Below, piece after piece: positions 13,701-25,700 of a DNA stretch of 64,000 bases. The position numbers and the translations under genes were made by a program. Numbering within the stretch: position 1 is the first letter of the stretch; each line of letters opens with the position of its first letter. This DNA comes from Phoronis australis (lineage: Eukaryota > Phoronida > Phoronidae), in contig NMRA01000010.1 in the NCBI GenBank assembly GCA_002633005.1, positions 361,280 to 425,279 on the forward strand, in the 5' to 3' direction. Below the pieces are notes generated by a model, which made no database searches, was not told where the DNA came from, and worked only from the letters and a program-made list of their open reading frames with translations.

Positions 13701-16700
13701 CATCGCTAAAGGCAAGACATTGCAAGATTACGTTGGATATTTTCATATATTTTAAATGAAAACTTGTGGTTTTGGCTACATTTTAGCGAGGTCCTTGGGT
13801 AGGCCCCATCGTTACTGAACTCTGCCCCGTTCTGTATGTAACCGCAGGTGGTAATTACTTCCGCCGTGATTGCCCCAAGTTTGCGGCCACACAGCGATTA
13901 GAAGTGGCACAAGGTACCCTACTAAAACAAGTTGCCCTACCTCGACAAGGTGGAGTAAATTGTCACAAGTGGGGTGAATTGCTCTAGTTTAAATAGCGTC
14001 CACATAGCCTCCAAAACTTGCAACAACCCGTTCCAGGAGTAACTTGTTCTAGGGCAAGTCTCTGTGTCATGGACGGTACTTCTGAAAACCCCTCGTTCAT
14101 TTCACACTAACATTTGTTTTAGTACAAAAGCCGGTTGTTTCCGTGATCAGCCATCTTTGACAAGAGGTAAGCGTTTCATTTTTGTTTAGTGTTGCTGTTT
14201 TGTTTAAGCAATTTCTCGTTACTTTTTCGGGTGGAACAGCTTACTAATTTAAATGTCAGTCATTTTTTATTAAAATGACGTAGTCTATATTATTATAGAG
14301 GCTCTCACCTGAAGGCAGCCAAAATGAGGGAACCTTCATAAAGTGTCCCACCTGAAGGCGGCCATAAACGGGACCTGTTATATAAATTTAGAGCCTCGCT
14401 CTTGGTCTTTGGGAGGGGTCCTTGCATTAATATAGAGGACCCTACTTCTGAGGCTTGAAAATGAATTTATCGCTTTAAGTCATTTTAATTAGTATGAAGT
14501 CGTTATAAGCTGTTAACAGTAATAAGCTGCTGGACACTTGCGATTTGATTTAGCGTCATTTGACGCTATCTCCGCCAGAATTTGACTCAACACGTGACTC
14601 GTAATTTCGCAATACCATACTATCCTAAGGGGACAACAAAATAGAAAACTGTATGCCAAAAGTATGAATTTTCAGTCGGCTCTCCAAAAACCTAGCAACA
14701 CTCTTATGTTCAATCAAACTTGTCTCCAGGTTGTCACCTACGTATGCGGCTGGTTCTCCATATGTAAGAAGTTTCCTTTCGTGCTACAGGCCGGAGCCAC
14801 AGAAATATTCTGTGAAGAAAACGATTTACTCGTCTTCACGCCGATGATAGGGGTGGTCTAACTGCTGACGAAATAACTGAGAATGAAGACTCCAATAAAA
14901 TCCATTTATTCAAGAAATAATTCGATAAGTGTAAACTAATTGGCTTAGCTTGAGTTATTGCCACCTAGACGGAAGATGCATAACGGTATGACATTGTAGT
15001 AACTAATATATGTAATACCACAGCTCTCAGCCTCCTGCTGCATGTCAATGTCGATTTCGTGCCACCAATTGTCGATCGGATGCCCCCCGCAAATAAAACA
15101 TATAATCCAAACAAAAATAAAACAACACTTACCTGTCGCCAGATTGAATGCATGAATAAAACCTTAGCTGAACGACACTGCCCCAAATCAAGAAAGTGAA
15201 CATGTTAGTTATCCAGAAAAGTTCCGACACAGTTATGCAAATTTAAGAGGATCCACAGTAAATTTACCTCTTGTAAGCCCTCTCAAGTATATGTCCAGAT
15301 GGCGTGTCCAAAGAAACTTTTCCGAAAATAAACCTAGGACGCATACTTTTTAGAACAAAATTGTATGGTTGTAACAAAAATTTCTCCAGTCTCATTATGA
15401 CGATTTTTAGGGAGATTTTTAGGGATATTTTAAGGGCGAGGTACAGTACTAATACACCCCTACGTGTATTCGGCATAAATAATATTGGTCCGGGTGTATC
15501 GTTACATCAAACTTTGTCTCCTAGGCGTCATATTCGGAAATCACTAGCATTATTCACGAAAATTGTTTACATCAGTTGTAGTTAGCGCAGGCATCGGGCT
15601 GAGAGACACATCACCTGGGGTATATGAAACGAGTTAAAACTATAATTAGCAACACAACACTAAAAGCTTTTGAATCTAGCAATTTGAAGTATTTGTACGA
15701 CTGAAGTGCTCCGAAAACTATCTTAGTAATGTTTGAGATCGACAAGTTGCACTCAGTGGTGGATTTAGAGGGGGGCCATGGCCCCCCTATAATTCTCCCA
15801 GATTCCATTTGGCGATGCGGGGGTGCAAATGTCTGTCGGGAAAAATCCTGGCTAATACTCTGCCCTGGCCCCCCCCAACTCAAAATCCTGGATCCCCCCC
15901 TGGGACTCCCGTCATTCGATAAAGGGTTACAAAATATGATTGTCTGTTCATTGCCTTATCAAACTTTTGTGGCTTAAGTCTTATAAGTCTTTGATACGTC
16001 ACAAATGCTCTCCCCACTGAGATAAAACTACAAAACCTACATGTGACGGCGGCGATCAAATAATATGTATCCCATGATCCTCTTGCCGAGACACGCTGTT
16101 GAATTAGCTTGCTCCTCACGGTGAATCAGTAGATTTTATTCTCGTTTCAGTTCATGAATTGAAGAAACCACCAAGTGAGCCGATGTGGTACGGTGTACAC
16201 GATACACATCAACATAATTGTTCTTTTCACTCTTTTGCGGAACTTACCATTAAGTAGGAATATAATAGGAGACTTGGTTATACACTATTCCATCAATCTA
16301 CATAGCCATGTGAGGCCTGGGCACACATCTGTTTGATTATTCCAAAGTATTAGTAAGGGTTTGTGATTATCACGGACTATTCAGCTGTTAGCTGGTTCAA
16401 ACTAGTTCGCGTCGTAGAACTCTTGCTAGCTAGAGTTCTGTTTGCTTGTATTCCGAGTCATCAAAAAGATCTTGTTGAAGCTTGAGGTGCTTGGTAAAGA
16501 AGACTAATTTCATGTAACAAGTACCGTATGGCAATGACGTCGAAGATGCCGAATGAAATCAAATTCGAAATGACATAATTTTGCGGGGATGTAATCTTGC
16601 TGGAAAGATTATGGTGTTTCTTGTTTATTTCAATTGACAATTGTTCTCCGTCGTAGTTATTTTTTTTGTTTTTAAAACGAATAACTTTAGAAAAAAAATT

Positions 16701-19700
16701 TTGGATTCGCAGACCAGCAATTGTTTAAATTAGAGAGGGATCACAAATCTGCACAGTGTGAACTGCTAGGATTCCTCAATTGCGTTTGTGAGCAGACAGC
16801 GCTTATACGTAGAGGTCAGACTGGGAATTTTTCAGGAAGAGCTCCGGAGTGCGTTCAGTGACGCTTGGACCTACAGTGAATTTCGCGTCTGTACTGCAAG
16901 GGTCAATACTATGAAAATAAAATCCCCGGAGTGAGAGCTCTTCGCGGTGTAACAACTCGCTCACTAATCCATCATCATGGGCGAGTGATAGGAGACCGGT
17001 GAATAACTTAAAAACGCAAAAATGATGCAGTTTGGCGTTACACAAACAAAATCAATTGTGGGCGAAGACTGCGAAAAATAGCCGGGTTTACAAAATGACT
17101 ACAGCGTTGTATTGACCGGGAAGCAACCAATCTAATACAACTTGTTAACGTCACGAGTCAAATTAAAGATCAAATGTNACTAGTTCGCATCGTAGAACTC
17201 TTGCTAGCTAGAGTTCTGTTTGCTTGTATTCCGATTCATCAAAAAGATCTTGTTGAAGCTTGAGGTGCTTGGTAAAGAACACTAATTTCATGTAACAAGT
17301 ACCGTATGGCAATGACGTCGAAGATGCCGAATGAAATCAATTTCGAAATGACATAATTTTGCGGGGATGTAATCTTGCTGGAAAGATTATGGTGTTTCGT
17401 GTTTATTTCAATTGACAAATAAATATTGTTCTCTGTTGTAGTTATTTTTTTGTTTTTAAAACGAATAACTTTAGAAAAAAATTTTTGGATTCACAGACCA
17501 GCAATTGTTTAAATTAGAGAGGGATCACAAATCTGCACAGTGTGAACTGCTAGGATTCCTCAATTGCGTTTGTGAGCAGACAGCGCTTACACGTAGAGGT
17601 CAGACTGGGAATTTATGAGGAAGAGCTCCGGAGTGCGTTCAGTAACGCTTGGACCTACAGTGAATTTCGCGTCTGTACTGCAAGGGTCAATACTATGAAA
17701 ATAAAATCCCCGGAGTGAGAGCTCTTCGCGGTGTAACAACTCACTCACTAATGCATCATTATGGGCGCGTGATAGGAGACCGGTGAATAACTTAAAAACG
17801 CAAAAATGATGCAGTTTGGCGTTACACAAACAAAATCAATTGTGGGCGAAGACTGCGAAAAATAGCCGCGTTTACAAAATGACGGCAGCGTTGTATTGAC
17901 CGGGAAGCAACCAATCTAATACAACTTGTTAACCTCACGAGTCAAATTATAGCTCAAATGTAAAGAAAACGTTCACGTTTTCACCCAAAACTTGTTGCAT
18001 TGTCCATAACTTATCCAATGTTTACTAATGCCGCTTGCCTTCAACCTTCGAATAGTAGTGGTGTTACACAACCGACATGAACTCATGTAACCAGACAGCA
18101 AAACTAGGTTAATTTATTTGACCCTGTGCTAACGAATATGTGCATCTTCACGCAAAGTGGTATGGGCCTGACAACCTATTACGCAACTGCTACTCTAGCC
18201 TAAAAATAGCAGCCGACCAGCTGGCAGCTGGTCGGCTGATGACCGGTCGGCTGGGGAGTCGCCTTATGAGTCGGCACTGCGGGCGGCCGCCGGTCGGCTA
18301 ATTTTTAGTCGATCGGTTGGTGGCCCGTCGTCGGCCAATTTCCGACCGGGCGGACAAAAATTCGTGATGTATGCTGTAGCTAAAATCTAATCAAAGTCGC
18401 GCGTTCCCATTTAAAATACACGGCCACATCTCACGCAATCTCACGAAGTCTTGCATTTAGGGAAATCCTAGCGTTACAGAATGGGAGGCAGGTCTATGAC
18501 TCGAAGAGACCTTTTTCCCGCTATTAGTGCCACGCATGGATTTCAGGCAGGTGTGTTGTCACCTAACCTGATGGTGTAATCGCGGTGCAAGTACCTACTC
18601 GCTTTAAAATTTAAATGGCGCAAATTCGTCAGATTTTCCACAGGACACGTCGTAAAATTCCAAACACGTCAGTCACAAAGGCCGGTACACATTTACGAAC
18701 GTCGGCTAATCTGACCTTTCTGAAATTTTGATATTGCTCCACCGATTCATTTGGAAACAAACGCAATCCGTACGCATCAGTTCCTTCGTCTGAATTTCCC
18801 CGTATTCCGCTTTCAAAAGTGTTCAAATCCATCCAGCACGTTACGCACCCTCGTTGTGGACTAGTAACCCGGCGGCCTCATGGGCCTGCCGGGTTGCAGC
18901 CGTCTCGTTATCAGTTTGACAGTGGAAACCAATGTTTTCATAGACCTCTGCTTTCATCTAAGCTTAGGTAATCCAGCAATTGATGTTGTAAACAGCGCGC
19001 CTGGCACTAACCGACATTTAAAAATGCTATTTGCTAACGACCAACAAATGTTGCGAAGCAGTTGTATTTTGTATGGAATACTTTCACCAAAAAACTTCGA
19101 ATGGAGAAAAACGGTTGACTTTCAGAGAAATTACTCTCAACTTTCATCTGTTCATTCCTTTGTGTGATTGTGAGGTCGTCCAGCTTAACCACAGTAATGG
19201 GTACCAACACAAAAGGCTTGTTGGACACGTTTAATCGACAGTGTTTCGAGATTATATCGTGATAGTGGACTAAGGGCTATCAGCGTGTAAGATTACGTAC
19301 CCTAGCATAACATCAAGCGGTCAATCATGCATATCTTGTATGGACAATTCGTGCAGCCAACAGTAATGGCCAACTTGTTGTGACTGGTGGTGTCTTAACA
19401 AAACATAACGGATAAAAAACATCCAGCATGTCGTCTTAAAAACTACAAACAACTTGCAAGTATTAGTATTTCAACAAAATTCGAATAAATGCAGAACTTC
19501 AGATATCCCAACCCTTTATAAATAATTCCTATTTTGTTATCTTACACATCAGAGAATAACACTACGAAAAATGCGTAAGGTTACATCTCAGTGTTTAACA
19601 TTACGCATCCGCCCGTAATATCAAGCAGTCATATATGTTGAAAAAACGGCCCGTGCAACTATGGGCTACCAGCGTGTAAAATTACGTATCCGAGAGTAAT

Positions 19701-22700
19701 ATCAAGCGGTCATGCACAATATTATGTATAGTGACAAAAATTGCGGGTGAGTCTAAAGCCTATATAAAAACCCGAGCGTAATATCAAGCGACCGTAATAT
19801 TACGCAGACAAGAGTAATGCACGTATTTTTTATTCCGATATTAGGTAATAGTACATATAATTTGGTGACAAAACGTATATTGAGCTCCCACAAGAAACAT
19901 GCTGTCAAGCGCAGCCAAAAGTGATAGACACATTTTAGCTTCTGATATTAGATTACATATATCCTGATGGCAAAACGTAAAGCTCACATTTGAACTAATA
20001 GTTCAACGATTGTGTGAGACAAAAACACCGCCGCAAAGTTTAGCGTGAGGTGGTCAGAAGCACATTCGTTAACAATGGGAACGATATTATCGAAAAACCG
20101 CACCCAGTTTTCAAAAAAGTTTGTCAGCTACCTTGTGGTTGATCATATGAAATCTACCTGAACTGTGTCTGTAGAAGACGGCCCAGTGAGCAATCGTCCG
20201 TGCGAGCCCTATATAAGCTACCGCGCGTAATATCAAGCGACCGCAACATTACGAAACGCTTCGTCCTATAAACTACAAGCAACATGCTGTCAAGCATTAG
20301 TATTATAACAAAATTCGAATAAATATCATCAGAAATCCGAAGTCATCTTAACATAAACTTCGATCATGGATGATGTTATACGTTAAGCACAAGACTACGC
20401 AAAATGCGTAAGATTACACGTCAGCATGTAAGATTACGCATCTGCACGTAATATTAGGCAATCAAGTATATTGAAGAAATCACCCGTGCAACTAAGGGCT
20501 ATCAGCGTGTAACAGTACGTATCTATACCTAATATCAAACGGTTATGAAGATGACAAAAAATCGCCGGTGTGATCAACGCCTATATAAAGGTCCGAGCTC
20601 AACATGAAGCGATCGTAACATTACACGAGCGTAATATTACGCAAGAAACCTCCACCGGAGTATGGAAATGATGAAACACTGCATCGCATAGCCAATTGTA
20701 ATGGACATGTTTTAGATTTTGATATCAGGTTTTAGTACATGTAAGTTGATGGCAAAATGTTAAGCTCCTATTTGAACTAGTAGTTGAACGGTTGTTTGAG
20801 ACACAGACGTCGCAACAAATTTAACGTGAGGAACATAAGCTCACGATGCTAACTGAATTACCAAGAGTTTGCATTCAGTTTTCAAAAAAGATGGGTTAAA
20901 ACCCTTCGTCAGCCGCCTTGTGGGTTGACCATATGAAATCTACCTGAACTATGTCTGTAGACGACGGCCCAGTGAACAACCGTGCGTGCGAGCCTTATCT
21001 AAGCTACCGTGCGTAATATCAAGCGAACGTAATATTACGCCACGCTTCGTTATATAAACTACAAGCAACATGCTGTCAACCATTAGTATGACAACAAAAT
21101 TCGAATAAATATCATTAGAAATTCCAAGTCATCATAACATAAACTTCGTTCATGGATAATGTTACAGGCGTCAGGCTTGCGTCTATGCAAAATGCGTAAC
21201 ATTACACGTCAGCGTGTAAGATTACGCATCCTCACGTAATATCAAGCCCTCATCTATGTTAAAAAATTTGCCCGTGCGACTAAGGGCGGTCAGCGTGCAA
21301 CATTACGTACCTGTACCTAATATCAGTCATGCATAATATGAAGATGACAAAAAGTCGCGGATGTGACCAACGCCTATATAAAGATCCGAGCTCAAGATCA
21401 AGCGACCGTAATATTACGCGCGACCGTAATATTACGCATGAAATCACCGAAGTGTGGAAATGATGAATCACTGTGCATCGCACAGCCAATTGTAATGGAC
21501 ATATTTTGGATTGTGATATTAGATTTTGGCATATATAATTTGACGACAAAATGTAAAGCTCCCATTTGAACTAATAGTTGAACGATTGTTTGTAACACGA
21601 ACGCCGCCGCAAAGTTTAACGTGAGGGTAAAAGCACATTACGCTAACGATGGCAAAATAATTACCGAAAAATTGTATTCAGCTTTCAAACAAGATTGGGT
21701 TAAAACTCTTCGACAGCCATCTTGTGGGTTGACCATATGAAATCTAAATGAACTTTTTCTGTAGACGACGGCCCAGCGAAGAATCGTGCGTGCGAGCCCT
21801 ATCTAAGATATCGCGCGTAATATCAAGCGACCGTAATATTACGCCACGCTTCGTCTTATAGGCTACTAGCAACATGCTGTCAAACATTAGTATTACAACA
21901 AAATTCGAATAAATATCAGAAATCCGAAGTCATCATAACGTAAACTTCGTTCATGGATGATGTTACACGTCTCAGACAAGACTACGCAAAAATGCGTAAA
22001 ATTACACGTCAGCGTGTAAGTTTACGCATCTGCACGTAATATCAAGTAGTCATGTATGTTGAAAAAAATCACCCGTGCAACTAAGGGCTATCAGCGTGCA
22101 ACATTAGGTATAGGTACCTAATATCAAACGGTCATGCATAATATAAAGATGACAAAAATCGACGGTGTGATCAACGCCTATATAAAGGACCGAGCTCAAC
22201 TTCAACCGACCGTAATATTACGCGACCGTAATATTACGCTACAGTAATATTACGCAAGAAACCTCCACCGACTGTGCATGTCACAGCCAATTGTAATGGA
22301 CATGCTTTAGATTCTGACATTAGATTTTAGTACATGTAAGTTGATGGCAAAATTTAAAGCTCCCATTTGAACGAATAGTTGAACGATTGTTTGAGACACG
22401 AAAGCCGCTGCAAAGTTGAACGTAAGGGGATTGGAAGCATATAAGCTCCCGATGGGAACTGAATTACCAAAAGTTTGCATTCAGTTTTCACAAAAGATAG
22501 ATTTAAATCCTTCGTCAAGCACCTTGTGGTTTGACCCTATGATATGTACGTGAAGTATATTTGTATACCATAACACAGTCAAGAATCGCCCGTGCAAGCC
22601 CTATCTAAGCTACCGCGCGTAATATCAAGCGACCGTAATATTACGCCACGCTTCGTCTTATAAACTACAAGCAACATGCTGTCAAGCATTTCTAATACAA

Positions 22701-25700
22701 CAAAATTCGAATAAATATCATTAGAATACCAAGTCATCATAACATAAACTTTGTTCATGGATGATGTTACGCGTCAGGCACAACACTACTTAAAATGCTT
22801 AATATTACTCGTCAGCGCGTAAGATTACGCATCCTCACGTATTATCAAGCAGTCATGTATGTTGAAAAAAATTGCCCGTGCGACTAAGGGCTGTCAGCAT
22901 GCAACATTACGAATCTCTACCTAATATCAAACGGTCATGCATAATATGAAGATGACAAAAATCGCCGGTGTGAACAACGCCCATATGAATGTCTGAGCTC
23001 AACATCAAACGATCGTAATATTACGCGTCCGTAATTTTACGCAAAAAACCTCCACCGAAGTATGGAAATTATGAGTCACTGTATCGCGTAGTCAATTGTA
23101 AGGGACATATTTTAAATTCTGATATTAGGTTTTATTACATGTAAGCTGATGGCAAAAGGTAAAGTTCCCATTTGAACTAATAGTTGAACATTTGTTTGAG
23201 ACACGCATGCCCCAGCAAACGGTTTAACGTGAGGGGATTGGGAGCACATAAACTCTCGATGTTCGTATTCAGTTTTCAAAAAAGATGGGGCTTCAACGCT
23301 TTGTCAGCCACCTTGTGGCTTGAGCCTATGAAATCTATCCGAACTGTGTCTGTGTAGGACGGCCCAGTGAGCAACCGCCTTTGCGAGCCCTATCTAAGCT
23401 ACCGCGCGTAATATCAAGCGGCCGTAATATTACGCCACGCTTCCTCTTATAAACTACAAGTAACATGCTGCCAATACAGCATTGGTATTACAAGAAAATT
23501 CGCATAAAGGTCATCAGAAATCCCAAGTCACCATAACATAAAACTTCGTTCATGGATGATGTTAAACGTCTGGGATACGTGATGAAAAAAATCGCCTGGT
23601 GGCGTGCAACTGAGGCATATGAGCGTGTAACCTTAAAGACACACACGTACGTAATATCCAGCATTTATGCGTAATATCATACATGATAAAAAATTGCCCG
23701 TGCAACTAAGACCTATACAAGTACCCCTGCCTAACATCAAACGACCATAATATTACGCAAAAAGCTCCGTACCGAGTGATGGCTTACTGCGCATGCTGCA
23801 GCCAAGAGTAGTGGGCAAATTTTAGCTTCTGCATTAGGTTTTAGTACATTTAAGTTGGTGGCAAAGCATACAGCTCACATTTGAACTTTAATAGTTGAAC
23901 GGTTGTTTGACACGGACACCGCCGCAAAGTTTGATTTGAGTAGGTTGGAATCATATTCGCTATCGCTGGGAACGAAATTACCAAAAATATAAGCTAAAAC
24001 TCTGTCTCAGCTACCTCGTGGGTTGACTGTTTGACAATTATCTACCTGAACTGCGTCTGTATACGACCGNGCATTCAGTTTTCACAAAAGATAGATTTAA
24101 ATCCTTCGTCAAGCACCTTGTGGTTTGACCCTATGATATGTACGTGAAGTATATTTGTATACCATAACACAGTCAAGAATCGCCCGTGCAAGCCCTATCT
24201 AAGCTACCGCGTGTAATATCAAGCGACCGTAATATTACGCCACGCTTCGTCTTATAAACTACAAGCAACATGCTGTCAAGCATTTCTAATACAACAAAAT
24301 TCGAATAAATATCATTAGAATACCAAGTCATCATAACATAAACTTTGTTCATGGATGATGTTACGCGTCAGGCACAACACTACTTAAAATGCTTAATATT
24401 ACACGTCAGCGCGTAAGATTACACATCCTCACGTATTATCAAGCATTCATGTATGTTGAAAAAATTGCCCGTGCGACTAAGGGCTGTCAGCATGCAACAT
24501 TACGAATCTCTACCTAATATCAAACGGTCATGCATAATATGAAGATGACAAAAATCGCCGGTGTGAACAACGCCCATATGAATATCTGAGCTCAACATCA
24601 AACGATCGTAATATTACGCGTCCGTAATTTTACGCAAGAAATATCCACTGAAGTATGGAAATTATGAGTCACTGTATCGCGTAGTCAATTGTAAGGGACA
24701 TATTTTCAATTCTGATATTACTGTAGGTTTTATTACATGTAAGTTGATGGCAAAAGGTAAAGTTCCCATTTGAACTGATAGTTGAACATTTGTTTGAGAC
24801 ACGCATGCCCCAGCAAACGGTTAAACGTGAGGGGATTGGGAGCACATAAACTCTCGATGTTCGTATTCAGTTTTCAAAAAAGATGGGGCTTCAACGCTTT
24901 GTCAGCCACCTTGTGGCTTGAGCCTATGAAATCTATCCCAACTGTGTCTGTGTAGGACGGCCCAGTGAGCAACCGCCTTTGCGAGCCCTATCTAAGCTAC
25001 CGCGCGTAATATCAAGCGGCCGTAATATTACGCTACAAACTTTCACCAAAGTATGGAAAAACTGAGTCACTGTGCATTGTGCAGCCAGAAGTAATGGCCA
25101 TATTTTAACTTCTGATATTAGGTTTTGGTACTTTCAAGTTGATGGCAGACGCAAAGTCCACACTTGGCCCATTTTAATAGTCGGACACGCACTTGCGCCA
25201 GACAAGGACCCCTGGGCGCTGTTTAAATTGTTCGTGGGAAGGACACGGTTTTCAAAAAAGCGTGCGCCGCGCCTTGTAAAAATCAACCCGTACTTCAGCA
25301 CTATGACCACGCACAGGGGAAAACCATTCGAGCACCAGAGGCCAATCGCACCCGTGCGTAATATCAAGCGTCCGTAATATCATACCTCGGAACACGACGG
25401 AAGGATCAAAAACGTGAAACAGCTTGTTTATTGAAGTTAGCCTTCACAAGCGCCGGACAGGGAAAATCACCCGAGAGGAGCGTATCCAAGCACCCGCGCG
25501 TAATATCAAACGACCGTTATATCAGGCATCGGAGCACGACAGAAGGTTCAAAAGAGTGAAACAATAATACAGGGTGTTTACGAGAGCTAGCTTTCGCAAT
25601 CGCGACATTTTAAGCCACAGGCGTTCAATCATTTGAGCTTCGCCAGAATTTAACCCTCACCCCGCTTCCGCTATCATATGGTATATACTTAGGCCAAGCT

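Larger units (their letters stand above)
19280..25035. repeat. Tandem array of seven ~800 bp units inside the giant element
   Basis: The anchor AAAATTCGAATAAA (or close variants) occurs near 19476, 20310, 21096, 21900, 22702, 23495 and 24296, spacing 786-834 bp. Each unit carries in order: TAATATCAAGCG + CGTAATATTACG, ACTACAAGCAACATGCTGTC, the anchor, GCGTAAGATTACRC words, AACGCCTATATAAA (degenerate in later units), TTTGAACTAATAGTTGAACG, and ACGGCCCAGTGA. The last two units flank the single N at 24070 and are nearly identical, so the copy number may be overestimated. Confidence 0.85.

Noticed and set aside
16803-17829. Repeated 80-codon ORF ([20 protein letters not shown]) in two copies
   Set aside because: The copies are the unmerged contig overlap B1/B2; few differences, most change residues, and no family is recognised.
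19280-25035. CRISPR-like array
   Set aside because: Eukaryotic context; repeats are long diverging tandem units with nested palindromes, not short identical repeats with unique spacers.
25072-25377. 101-codon ORF at the end of the unit array
   Set aside because: No recognised family, no splice context, and it lies in element DNA; the antisense frame is equally open.
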